A stretch of DNA of 64,000 bases, taken from the NCBI GenBank assembly GCA_001603075.1, contig LVBB01000109.1:62001-126000 (forward strand). Direction: 5' to 3'. Of this stretch, positions 36,604 to 45,438 are shown in pieces. The DNA is from Phycisphaerales bacterium Planc_01. GTDB lineage: Bacteria > Planctomycetota > Phycisphaerae > Sedimentisphaerales > Anaerobacaceae. Below the pieces are notes generated by a model. That model was not told the origin of the DNA, made no database searches, and was given only the letters and a program-made list of their open reading frames with translations. The position numbers were made by a program, and so were the translations under genes. The first letter of the stretch is position 1; each line of letters begins with the position of its first letter.

Positions 36604-37479
36604 CTACCCCCGTATCAACAGATCCCTCACCAGCGCTCCATCGTTCTGCCGAATCCAGGTGCCCAACTGTCTCAGACAGAGCAGTCGTTCGGACCGGCGC
36701 ATCGGTACGCGCATGACGGCGCGGGCATGTTCGAGCAGAAGGCGCCATGAAGGAAAAGTGATCTTGCCTTTCCGCCTGGGGTCGAACCACGCTTCCTGCA
36801 ATTCCCGGGTCGGATTGACCTTCCATGCCTGATGCGGATGCTCTCGCCTCAGGAACAGCGGCTCAGGAACCCGGCAGATCTCGCCTCGCAGAGCGAGTTC
36901 TCCCAGCAGGACTCTATCCGAAGACAGATAGCACCCAAACAAAGGCGTCCGACGGAGAGCCTCCGTTCGGATGACTCCGAAGATCGCATTGCACTTCGGG
37001 TATGGACGGAACAGGTAGTCCCGATAGCGCTCGTGGGGTCTCACAGAGCACAGGTCCAGGCGATCGTCAAACGCCCCGCAGGTCGCTCCATTCTCATCGA
37101 TGTAGACAGTCTCTGTGTGGCATACGACCACCGAGGGTCGGTTGTCCAGCACGGCAATGCATCGCCCAAGATACTGAGGGGCCAACACGTCATCGTGAGC
37201 CGCCCATTTGAAGTACTTGCTTTGGGATATCTCCAGAAGACGATTGTAGTTGGGCGCAGCGCCGATGTTCGTTTCGTTGCGCGTATAGCGCACCCGCGTG
37301 TCGCTCTCCACATACGTTCGGCAAATGGCTTCCGTGTCATCCGTGGAAGCGTTGTCCGAAATGACCAACTCGAAATCCCCGTACGTCTGGGCCAATATCG
37401 AATCGATCGCCATCGCAATGAACTTGGCACCGTTGTATACCGGCAGGCCGACGGTCAATGGGGGCACACGGTCGGGCAT
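36604..37479 (-). CDS. GT2-family glycosyltransferase
   Basis: 291 residues of GT-A fold. LTVGLPVYNGAKFIAMAIDS, FELVISDNASTDDTEAI and KWAAHDDVLAP are the nucleotide-binding and DxD-like regions of inverting GT2 enzymes. There is no membrane segment, so it is a soluble or peripheral transferase adding one sugar to the repeat unit. The ATG at 37479 has GGAGG 8 nt upstream; an in-frame GTG lies 9 nt further out. Confidence 0.9.
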   Translation of the reverse strand: MPDRVPPLTVGLPVYNGAKFIAMAIDSILAQTYGDFELVISDNASTDDTEAICRTYVESDTRVRYTRNETNIGAAPNYNRLLEISQSKYFKWAAHDDVLAPQYLGRCIAVLDNRPSVVVCHTETVYIDENGATCGAFDDRLDLCSVRPHERYRDYLFRPYPKCNAIFGVIRTEALRRTPLFGCYLSSDRVLLGELALRGEICRVPEPLFLRREHPHQAWKVNPTRELQEAWFDPRRKGKITFPSWRLLLEHARAVMRVPMRRSERLLCLRQLGTWIRQNDGALVRDLLIRG

Positions 37480-37533
37480 CTTCCTCACCTCCAGGTCGAT
37501 ACAGGCAGAAGCAAAACGGGGCCATCCTGAACG

Positions 37534-38370
37534 TCACGCACACACATCATACGTGTGGAACACCTCGCAATCCTGAAAGAAGCACGCCAGAAACTCACCA
37601 TCCGCCACATCCCCCAGCGTGCGCCACTCCACGTCGGGAAGCAGCCGCGTCATCTGCGATCTGTGCTCGCCCAGAACGGCTCGCTTGTGCTCCAGAAGCT
37701 CCTTGATGGAAATGGCACATCGGAAATCCCGCAGCAGACTCACACCGCGAAAGAAGCTGTGATCCATGACATGTCGAACGATGTCTCGGCGGCGGCGCAA
37801 CGGAAACCGCACCCACGGCCAGTGGCACCAGAACCAGATGGGGTACTCATAGACACGGGTCCTTCTGCCGATTGTCCTCAGCGCAGATAGTATGATCCTG
37901 TTGGTCGCAAGATGATCGGCCGACCATAGCAGCGGTTCCTTGTGATAGGGAATGAACACATCCTGCGGCTGGCGACGGACCAGAATCTCTCGAACGCAAT
38001 GGCAGGCCGCTTCCCGGTGCTCCTGCAGCCTGGTCTCCTCGATATCCAGGAGAACGACATCACTGTCCTTCAGCCCCAGCGCCCGCCCTGCCGCACATCC
38101 TTCGCGTCTTCGTATCGTCCGTGATTCCTTCTCCGAAATGAGATGCGTATGGGACTTGCTGCCATCGGTCATGAAGACGACGGCGATATCTGCTCCGGTG
38201 TGTCGCTTTTTCAGAATGGTCCCGCCACAGCCGAGCGTCTCATCATCAAAGTGAGGCGAGAACACGACGGCACTGCGTCTGAGGTGGTCCTCATTGTACC
38301 TGGCAGCCGCTCGGCTGAAGGTCTTCCGATAGAACTGACGCACCTGGGCTTTCAAAAAAGACTCTTCCAT
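37534..38370 (-). CDS. PIG-L (LmbE-like) deacetylase
   Basis: 278 residues. FSPHFDDETLGCGG is the PHPDDE-type zinc site (Phe replacing Pro), and YHKEPLLWSADHLATNRII supplies the later conserved histidine. The family removes acetyl groups from N-acetylated sugars. Here it probably works on an EPS intermediate together with the overlapping GT4, in the manner of GlcNAc-PI or mycothiol pathways, where a transferase and PIG-L act in sequence. It overlaps the GT4 gene by 80 nt. Confidence 0.85.
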   Translation of the reverse strand: MEESFLKAQVRQFYRKTFSRAAARYNEDHLRRSAVVFSPHFDDETLGCGGTILKKRHTGADIAVVFMTDGSKSHTHLISEKESRTIRRREGCAAGRALGLKDSDVVLLDIEETRLQEHREAACHCVREILVRRQPQDVFIPYHKEPLLWSADHLATNRIILSALRTIGRRTRVYEYPIWFWCHWPWVRFPLRRRRDIVRHVMDHSFFRGVSLLRDFRCAISIKELLEHKRAVLGEHRSQMTRLLPDVEWRTLGDVADGEFLACFFQDCEVFHTYDVCA

Positions 38371-39607
38371 GCATATCGCTCATGCGACTGTACAAGTCCA
38401 ACAGGTTCCTGGCGATCCTCTCCCAGGAGAACAACTCCACGGCTCGCGCCCGTGCTAAGGTCCCCATCGACTTCCTCACGTCGTCGTCGCAGAGCAGGCC
38501 AAGAATCGCCTCGGCCAGCGACTCGACGTCCCCGGCCTCCACCAGCCGACCGGTCACCCCATCTTCTACGGCCTCCGACACTCCTCCGACACATGTGGCT
38601 ACGACCGGCACTCCGGCGGCCATGGCTTCGGGAATGGGCAGGGGAAAGGCCTCGACAAAGGAGGGCTGAACATAGACGTCCGCCGCCGCATAACGATCCG
38701 CCAGAGCGGAGTACGGAACAGCCCCAAAGAAACGTACACGCCTCATCAGGTGCCGGGGAAGCTGCTCCTTCAGATGGCTCATGTAGTCTCGACCACAGAA
38801 TGAAACCAGGCCGGACACTTTCGGGTCGTCACTGAGCTTGAAGATGAACTCCACAGGCGCGGCCGATTCGGGCCCGACAATGTCGAGCTGCACGTCAGGG
38901 TACTTCGCAACGATCTCCCGGAAGGCCTCCAGCAACACGTGCAGCCCCTTTTCGGGCGATATCCTGCCCACGAAGAGAATGTGTCTGAGGGCTCCGTCCT
39001 TGCGGCCGTCCTTCGCACCAGGACGATTGACATCCACCCCGTTGTAGATCGTTCGGCACCGATCGGCCACATCCGGGAAGCGACGGCGTATCCTCTGGGT
39101 GATGTATTCGCTGCACCCGATCACCCGATCGGCCTTCTTGAGCCGACGCCGCACCACCCCGGGATCGAGCTGAGTCAGCCACTCGCAGTGCATGTGCAGG
39201 ACAATACCGATGGTCGGGTTCAATGCTCGGATGATAGGGACGAACTGAGACAGATTCTGGATGTGGACGATATCACATCTGGTCTTCCGCAGATCGAGCG
39301 CCACCTTTAGGATGTATCCAAGATAGTACAGCCAACCGGCAAAATACGGACAGGCCGGACCGCACAGGCCCGATGCGAGATGCAGTAGCCGGAGCACCGG
39401 ACGGTCGAGCGATGTGGATACATATCGGTAGCATATTCCGTCACGACATTCGGTCTGCTTCCCCGCCCGGCTGCGTCTGGCATAGACGGTAACACGACAT
39501 GATCGGGCCAGGCGGCGCGCGACCTGGTACACCCAGATGGCCACGGACCCGGACTCCACGGGGGGATCGGCCTCATTCCACGGTTGATTGACGAAGGCCA
39601 CTCTCAT
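38291..39607 (-). CDS. GT4-family glycosyltransferase
   Basis: 438 residues. The N-terminal loop contains VESGSVAIWVYQVARRLA; the donor domain has HILFVGRISPEKGLHVLLEA, PSFVEAFPLPIPEAMAAGVP with E-x7-E, and GRLVEAGDVESLAEAI. The body is close to the MshA-like group of GT4 enzymes that work with PIG-L deacetylases. The last 27 codons overlap the PIG-L gene in another frame. The ATG at 39607 lies 5 bp past the flippase stop. Confidence 0.9.
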   Translation of the reverse strand: MRVAFVNQPWNEADPPVESGSVAIWVYQVARRLARSCRVTVYARRSRAGKQTECRDGICYRYVSTSLDRPVLRLLHLASGLCGPACPYFAGWLYYLGYILKVALDLRKTRCDIVHIQNLSQFVPIIRALNPTIGIVLHMHCEWLTQLDPGVVRRRLKKADRVIGCSEYITQRIRRRFPDVADRCRTIYNGVDVNRPGAKDGRKDGALRHILFVGRISPEKGLHVLLEAFREIVAKYPDVQLDIVGPESAAPVEFIFKLSDDPKVSGLVSFCGRDYMSHLKEQLPRHLMRRVRFFGAVPYSALADRYAAADVYVQPSFVEAFPLPIPEAMAAGVPVVATCVGGVSEAVEDGVTGRLVEAGDVESLAEAILGLLCDDDVRKSMGTLARARAVELFSWERIARNLLDLYSRMSDMHGRVFFESPGASVLSEDLQPSGCQVQ

Positions 39608-39611
39608 CACT

Positions 39612-40973
39612 TCACACCAGATGCCTCTGCCCCTTCAGAACCCTGTAGGCTACCACAGAGTACAGGGCACATCCAATGAACTCGACGACCAGAGTGGAAT
39701 AGGCAATGCCGATGAGTCCATAGCGCACGAACAACACGTAATTGAGGGCGACGTTCAGTCCGCCCAGCGTCAGCGTGGGAAGGATCAGATGCCGCTCATT
39801 GCCCGTCGCCTGGAGCAACGAGGTGAAGGGGAGTGTGGCCCACGTGAAGGCGAGATAGAAGATCAGCACCCTCAGAATCGTGCCGGACTCCACATAATGG
39901 GGACCAAACAGGATCGCAATTGCGCTCGGGACGGCAAAGAATGCGGCAATCGACAACACCAGAATACCCACGAAGAACAGGACCGAATAGCGGATCAACA
40001 TCGCACCATCGACGGCTTGCTTGTGAAAGCGTTTGACCAGGATGGGAAAGAAGGCGACCGAACAGACATTCTTCAGCATCTCCCCCTGCTGAGCGATCTT
40101 GTAGGCCACGCCATAGACGCCCACTTGCCGTGCCATGCCGAGGAACGAGATCATGAGCAGGTCGATCTTCGATGCAAAGAACGCCATGAAACCAAGCAAG
40201 GAGAACACCACTGCCGGCCCGAGCAGCCTCCTGTCCAATTGTATCTTCGAGAAGAAACGGAACGGGACGAGTGTCTGTGAGTGTTGGTACGTCGCCAGCA
40301 TCGTAACGAGATCGGATCCAAGCATGATCAGAAACAGGGCCAGAAGTCCGAATCCGAGATGTAGAAAGGCAATCGACAGGCCCACGGAAAGGACTCTGTT
40401 TACGACGCCCAGAATGGCAATGTACCGCATTCTCTCCGTGGCCTGATAGATGGTCTGAAGAAACCCCTGCAATCCGGTATACGCCAGTTGCACGCTGAAG
40501 AGCATGATATACAGCTTCGTCTGAACCTCATACGGCGTGAAGAAGGAAGAAACGATACACACCGCAACGGCCACCAGACTCAACGTGTTTCTCAGGGCGA
40601 TCGTCCTTTCCAGGCAATGATGCATAGAAGACACATCCTGGCTTCCTTCCCGGATGATCACCTTGTTCAATCCGCCCAGCAGAAGAACATCAAACATGCC
40701 CACGAAGGCACCCACCGTAAGATACGTGCCGTAGTCATGCGGTCCGAGAACACGGGCAATGTAGGCAAATCCAACCAAGCCGATGGCTTGCGCCACAAGG
40801 TTGCCGAGGGCCAGATACGAGGCGTTCTTGATCCCGCGAAGGAAAGGCATCCTCACCGTTTGACCTGCGGTCACAGGAACCACGCCTCCCAGAGGAGGGT
40901 ATGTCACAACGGAATCACACATGCCGTCTTCACACTTCATGCGAGGAATCACCGGCATACGCCGCGATCTCAT
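39612..40973 (-). CDS. Wzx-like oligosaccharide flippase
   Basis: Up to 453 residues with about 12-14 hydrophobic helices. The start of the fold, SYLALGNLVAQAIGLVGFAY followed by IARVLGPHDYGTY, is typical of the PST/Wzx family, which flips undecaprenyl-linked repeat units to the periplasm. It is adjacent to the initiating transferase. The start is ambiguous: ATG 40973 has GGAAG 4 nt upstream, while ATG 40850 sits right before the first helix. Confidence 0.88.
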   Translation of the reverse strand: MRSRRMPVIPRMKCEDGMCDSVVTYPPLGGVVPVTAGQTVRMPFLRGIKNASYLALGNLVAQAIGLVGFAYIARVLGPHDYGTYLTVGAFVGMFDVLLLGGLNKVIIREGSQDVSSMHHCLERTIALRNTLSLVAVAVCIVSSFFTPYEVQTKLYIMLFSVQLAYTGLQGFLQTIYQATERMRYIAILGVVNRVLSVGLSIAFLHLGFGLLALFLIMLGSDLVTMLATYQHSQTLVPFRFFSKIQLDRRLLGPAVVFSLLGFMAFFASKIDLLMISFLGMARQVGVYGVAYKIAQQGEMLKNVCSVAFFPILVKRFHKQAVDGAMLIRYSVLFFVGILVLSIAAFFAVPSAIAILFGPHYVESGTILRVLIFYLAFTWATLPFTSLLQATGNERHLILPTLTLGGLNVALNYVLFVRYGLIGIAYSTLVVEFIGCALYSVVAYRVLKGQRHLV

Positions 40974-40999
40974 GTCACTTCCGTATCCACATCGTGTTG

Positions 41000-42463
41000 T
41001 CAGGTCCCCACACCTGCCATCCTCGTCGGTCGGTGACCGTGTTCGTCCATGAGCCGACCAAACAGACTCGCACGGCGGTTCGCCGCTTCGAGCGAACCAT
41101 TGGCCCAGATGGCGATCTCGAATTCTCGCTGCGGATCACCATTGCTCGAGGGCAGCGGGATCGTCACCATGACCAGACGAGACATATCCGGTTTCGGCAA
41201 CGGGGCTCGCCAGATCTCCTGTTCGATCCGGCCGTCGGGACGCGTCGTCTTCAGACAGACCCAAGCGAAATCCATGCGACGCGCGGTCTCGCAGATCGCA
41301 TCCCACCACTGGCCTTCGTCGCGTACCTGGTCGAATCGCAGTTCGAGATACTCAAACGCCTCCCTTTCTTGCCGGTAGCACTGGTTCAGCGCGTACTTCT
41401 CCCGGAGGCCCGTCAGCGTCTCGCACAGGCGCACCGCACCGACCACACGAAAGACCAACACCAGCATGAAGAGGATACAGCCGAAGACAACCAGAGCGCC
41501 GAGGTCCCGGCAGACCATGACGAACAGTCCCAGCCCTGTGAACACGATGGTCAGCAGATAGATCAGGATCACGGCGTGACGCTGCCGGAGGCCCATGTCG
41601 AGCAGGCGATGGTGGAAATGGCTGCGGTCCGGGGCGAAGAGGCTTCGCCGTTCCAGGAAACGCCGCAGCATCGAAAAGAGCGTATCGAAGATCGGAATCC
41701 CCAGCGCCAACGCTGGCAGAGCCAGGCCCACCAGCGCCGAGGATGTGGTTAGACACATCACGCTGGAGGCGGCGATGACGTAACCGAGGAACAGACTGCC
41801 GCAGTCGCCCATGAAGATCTTGGCGGGATTGAAGTTGAAAACGAGGAAGCCCGACAGACTGCCGGCCAAGGCCAGGGCCAGAATCGCCATGATCGCGCTG
41901 TCGCGATGGATGGCCAGAACGGCGATCACGCCGCAGGCAATCGCGCCGATGCCCGCCGCCAGGCCATCCAGACCATCGCTGAGATTCACGGCATTGGTCA
42001 CCCCTACGACCCAGAGCACCGTCAGCAGATACCCTGCAGCACCCAGAGGCAGTGAGAGATCGCTGGTCAGACCGATGCTTCTGATCCTGATCCCTGCTGC
42101 ACACAGGGCAACAGCCGCGAGCACCTCGACACCGAACTTCACCCGGGCCGGCAACCCCTTCAGGTCGTCCACCAGCCCGACCAGAAAGATGAAGGTCCCC
42201 GAAGTCAGCAGCGTCGTTATTTGCAGCCGCTTGGCGCGGAACGCATCGCCGATCGCGTTGTCGACCCACAGAACCGCAACGATGAGGCTCATGGCGGCAA
42301 TGAAGATCGCGACGCCGCCGATACGAGGGACAGGCCGCTCGTGGATCGTTCGGACGCCGGGCCGATCCACAGCACCGATACGCCCGGCGATTCGAATCAC
42401 CAGGGGTGTGACGATCAGGGCCACAATGGCCGAACCGAAATAGACGCTGATGCAGGTGGTCAT
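41000..42463 (-). CDS. WecA/MraY-like undecaprenyl-phosphate sugar-1-phosphate transferase with extra C-terminal domain
   Basis: 487 residues. Residues 1 to about 350 form the polytopic GT4/MraY fold: VGLVDDLKGLPARVKFG, TNAVNLSDGLDGLAAG, FNPAKIFMGDCGSLFLG and DRSHFHHRLLDMGLRQRHAV are the four catalytic loops. It starts EPS assembly by transferring a sugar-1-phosphate to undecaprenyl phosphate. About 130 soluble residues follow (from YLELRFDQVRDEGQWWDAI), not part of WecA; they could be sensory or protein-binding. As the first gene after an 860-bp leader, it probably opens the 28-kb operon. Confidence 0.9.
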   Translation of the reverse strand: MTTCISVYFGSAIVALIVTPLVIRIAGRIGAVDRPGVRTIHERPVPRIGGVAIFIAAMSLIVAVLWVDNAIGDAFRAKRLQITTLLTSGTFIFLVGLVDDLKGLPARVKFGVEVLAAVALCAAGIRIRSIGLTSDLSLPLGAAGYLLTVLWVVGVTNAVNLSDGLDGLAAGIGAIACGVIAVLAIHRDSAIMAILALALAGSLSGFLVFNFNPAKIFMGDCGSLFLGYVIAASSVMCLTTSSALVGLALPALALGIPIFDTLFSMLRRFLERRSLFAPDRSHFHHRLLDMGLRQRHAVILIYLLTIVFTGLGLFVMVCRDLGALVVFGCILFMLVLVFRVVGAVRLCETLTGLREKYALNQCYRQEREAFEYLELRFDQVRDEGQWWDAICETARRMDFAWVCLKTTRPDGRIEQEIWRAPLPKPDMSRLVMVTIPLPSSNGDPQREFEIAIWANGSLEAANRRASLFGRLMDEHGHRPTRMAGVGT

Positions 42464-43325
42464 GAGTATTTGAAATCCGTTTTCCGCGTCGTAGCCGTCC
42501 TGTCCGCCGGACAGACTCCGTCCTCGTCGGTTGCGATGCCCGTTGTTACCACATCTGCGTCGCTGCCAGACAGGCCCTCAGGCCATGCCAGAACGACCCA
42601 TCGAGGTCTCAGCCGCGGTCAGTACATGCTCATAGGACAGACAGGAACGATAGAGCGGAAGATACCGGTCGCGATCTTTGGGCAACGAAGGAAAGACGGG
42701 AGCAAATGGGATTGCCCGGAATGAGGAACCAAGGGCCCGGAGAACCGTACGCCCTCGCCGGCCAGAACCATACCCGGCCGCGTCGGGCGTCACCGCATGC
42801 GCGAAAGGCTGTGAAGAGGCCTTCGCCCTCAGGGTATGCGTCGGCATACCCCTTTCTCCCCGAGTGCTCGAGGCACACATGTGAAATCCCTTTCTCCCAG
42901 ATCACCCTCTCCGTGAACACCTGCACCAAACGAAGACGCTGACGCACCTTTCGTAGCCCATGGTGGGCCCCATCGTCTTCGCACCCGAACGGTATCAGGC
43001 CTGTAACGACCTGCCGATTCCCTATGACGAGAACACCCTTCGGATCACCCGTAACCGCAGGCCTCTGACATGGTCCGATGCGTCTTCGCCTGCGGCCAGA
43101 CCGTAATACATCCGGAATCTACTGCTCGCCATCATCGCAGACAATCGTGGAAGCCACGGTATTTCGTGACCATTCCAGGCCTGTCGTTCTCAAACAGACG
43201 TGGAGAGCGCGTAGGCTGTTTGATCCGGACATCTCCCATGGGTTGGTCAGTTCAAGAGGGCACACGGAGTGGAACCGGCGGGTGGTCGCCTGTAACCAGA
43301 CGCCCCTCGCGTACCACAGGGCAGG
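42464..43325. other. 860-bp leader upstream of the EPS operon, no gene seen
   Basis: Short open frames occur on both strands but none has a family match or a convincing ribosome site. Two perfect hairpins are present: CTGTCC/GGACAG around GCC at 42500-42514, about 37 bp before the first operon gene, and the one at 42832-42851. No good sigma70 or sigma54 promoter was identified by eye. The length suggests a long regulated leader or remains of a lost gene. Confidence 0.5.
42832..42851. promoter_or_regulatory. Perfect 8-bp hairpin in the EPS leader
   Basis: GGGTATGC, loop GTCG, GCATACCC. On the plus strand it is followed by CCTTTCTCC, only a weak T-rich stretch. On the minus strand, in which the EPS operon is transcribed, there is no T-run, so it is more likely a regulatory structure or protein site than a terminator. 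Confidence 0.4.
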
Positions 43326-43961
43326 CTAACTGCGATCGAACGGCAATGACAACTGCTCTCGGTGCGGTTGTCTTGGCATTCTCACGATCGCGACCTCTCG
43401 AATCAGGTCGATCGGATTGTCCACACCGAATTTGTGCATGATCCTGCGGCGCTGATCTTCGATGGTTCGGATGGACCGGTGTCGCAGTTTCGCGATTTCC
43501 TTGTTTCCCTTACCGTCCAGGATCAGACGCAGAACTTCGACCTCTGATTTGGTCAGAGGCTTGCGCATCACCGTCCGCGCGCGGTTGCCGCATTTCAGCG
43601 CCGCTTCGACAGCCGCCAGGAAGGAACTGCGATCCAAGGGCTTCTGAAGGAGGCTTGACGCCCCTGCGGCCATCACCTCGACGGCCATCTCCACACTTCC
43701 GTAGCCTGTAACCACGAGAACCGGCAGGGAGGGCGTTCTGCACTTGACCTCGGTGAGCAACTCGATGCCGTCCATCCCAGGCAGAACCACATCGGTGATC
43801 AGCAGATCACATGGCGTGGAGCGCAACTTCACCAGACAGGCCGTCGCGGTGTCAAACGGGCACACGGCATAACCGGCCAGCTCCAGCGTTCGACATATGG
43901 CAGCGCACGCTTCCGGCTCGTCATCGACGACGAACACCTGTTGTTTTCCGTCTTCCCCCAC
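43326..43961 (-). CDS. FixJ-type response regulator (REC + LuxR HTH)
   Basis: 211 residues from a GTG at 43961, chosen because GAGG lies 5 nt upstream and it starts just before the receiver domain. The REC domain has VFVVDDEPEA, the phosphoacceptor Asp in LLITDVVLPGMDG, VVTGYG and LQKPLD with the conserved Lys. The C-terminal LuxR-type HTH is LTKSEVEVLRLILDGKGNKE with IAKLRHRSIRTIEDQRRRIM. It overlaps the kinase gene upstream by about 41 nt, so the two form a two-component pair, placed directly before the EPS leader and plausibly controlling it. Confidence 0.88.
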   Translation of the reverse strand: MGEDGKQQVFVVDDEPEACAAICRTLELAGYAVCPFDTATACLVKLRSTPCDLLITDVVLPGMDGIELLTEVKCRTPSLPVLVVTGYGSVEMAVEVMAAGASSLLQKPLDRSSFLAAVEAALKCGNRARTVMRKPLTKSEVEVLRLILDGKGNKEIAKLRHRSIRTIEDQRRRIMHKFGVDNPIDLIREVAIVRMPRQPHREQLSLPFDRS

Positions 43962-45438
43962 TCTGACCTCGCCTGCAACTGACCTGATCAACAATTGGAA
44001 GACTGACGAAAAACGTACACGCCGGACCGGCCGTGCGTTCACGATGAATCGTGCCGCCGGCCCGGACTACGATATCCCATGCAACGTACAGCCCCAGATC
44101 TGCCGCCTGGGCAACCGCTTCGGCAGGGCATGGGCGATCCAATGCGACCTCCACATCGTCCTGCGCGACGAGACCTTCATCGCCCGAAAACTGCAACTCA
44201 ATGTCATGTTCTTTCACAACGCTGCGGACAACGATACGATGATTTCGCTTGCCGTCTGCAAAGCGTATCAGATTCTCGATCAAGGCAAAGCACAACTGCT
44301 CTGCGTCTCCCTCGGCCATGCGCACCGCCGGCCATTCTTCGCGTGGTTCAATCGAGATGACCGTACTCGCCCCCCGGGCCCCCGCCTCCAGCAGTTGCAC
44401 GGCCCGCGCCAGACTCGCGCCCAAATCCACAGCATGGACGAGGGGTTGCCTGGAACCCGTCTCGGCGAAGCCACGGACCTGATCAACACCCATCGCCAGA
44501 GTGGAAACCGCCCGGAGAGCCGCTTCGAGTTCCCGCCCCGCGCCATCGTGGCAGGATGCGGCGTCCAGTTTCGCCTGAGCATTCTCAATCGACATGCCGA
44601 TCGCGGTGAGAAACTGGGGCAGTCTTTGCATCAGGCTGGAACTGGCCTTCCCGATGGAGGCCAGCCGGCCAATCTGAAGCATCTGTTCGCGGCACAGTTC
44701 AAGCTCCTGCGATCGGCGTGCCGGCTCGTCCACATCCGCCCCATGGCGAATCAGACCCTCCAGGATATCCATCATTCGGGGCACGGCCCTGACAATGGAC
44801 CTGAGCAGCCTCTCTCTCTCCCTCAGCCGGGTTTGGAGTCGCTCACGTTCTGTGATGTCTGTGAAGAACATGCCCACGGCAATGACCCGTCCGTTCTGGG
44901 TGATTGGGCCGATGCAGGCCTCACAGCACGCGGCGTCGTTGCCGTCGGCAGAGAAGCCAACCACCTGCCGAATCGTCTCTCCCGTGCGAAATACAGCCTC
45001 GATCGACTCACGCATCGGCACGCGATACTCAGGTGCCAGCAAATCGCAGATGCGACGGCCGATTATGCCTTCGCGACCCGCAGACAGCCTGGAAGACGTG
45101 TGATTGATGTGCCCAATCCGACCATCAACGTCCACCACAACCACGAGATCCGGCGTGCATTCCAGAAGAGAATCCCACGTCTCATCGAATCCTGCCGAAG
45201 CCCGACCCCTCGGAGGCAGTAAACCGGATACGCGTCCTGCTGCCCTCCGCCCAGATAGTCCGATCCCATGCCTGACCTGACGGGCGTGCTCATCGTCCCT
45301 TGCCGGGCACCTGCGAGCGGCCGGCACCCCGTGACCGTGAACGCAAATACCACGGCGATCCGCCCGTCGATCGGTCGGCCGAGACTGCCGATCGTCCGGA
45401 CGGGACTCAACTGACGTCTCCCTGTCCATGCGGCCCAT
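43921..45438 (-). CDS. PAS sensor kinase-like protein with degenerate histidine box
   Basis: Up to 505 residues; only the part from about residue 83 onward (before about 45195) is clearly coding. A PAS domain (WDSLLECTPDLVVVVDVDG to GMFFTDITERERL) leads to a dimerisation helix reading GRLASIGKASSSLMQRLPQF, where family members normally have an AHE/HE phosphoacceptor; no histidine is present. The ATPase region is weak (FALIENLIRFADG, DLGLYVAWDIVVRAGG; the DxGxG box is lost). It may sense and bind without phosphorylating, or be decaying. The N-terminal 80 residues are Arg-rich and the true start is uncertain. Confidence 0.7.
   Translation of the reverse strand: MGRMDRETSVESRPDDRQSRPTDRRADRRGICVHGHGVPAARRCPARDDEHARQVRHGIGLSGRRAAGRVSGLLPPRGRASAGFDETWDSLLECTPDLVVVVDVDGRIGHINHTSSRLSAGREGIIGRRICDLLAPEYRVPMRESIEAVFRTGETIRQVVGFSADGNDAACCEACIGPITQNGRVIAVGMFFTDITERERLQTRLRERERLLRSIVRAVPRMMDILEGLIRHGADVDEPARRSQELELCREQMLQIGRLASIGKASSSLMQRLPQFLTAIGMSIENAQAKLDAASCHDGAGRELEAALRAVSTLAMGVDQVRGFAETGSRQPLVHAVDLGASLARAVQLLEAGARGASTVISIEPREEWPAVRMAEGDAEQLCFALIENLIRFADGKRNHRIVVRSVVKEHDIELQFSGDEGLVAQDDVEVALDRPCPAEAVAQAADLGLYVAWDIVVRAGGTIHRERTAGPACTFFVSLPIVDQVSCRRGQSGGRRKTTGVRRR

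Noticed and set aside
42578-42947. Short minus-strand open frames in the EPS leader
   Set aside because: No ribosome site and no family resemblance; mutually overlapping frames suggest chance.
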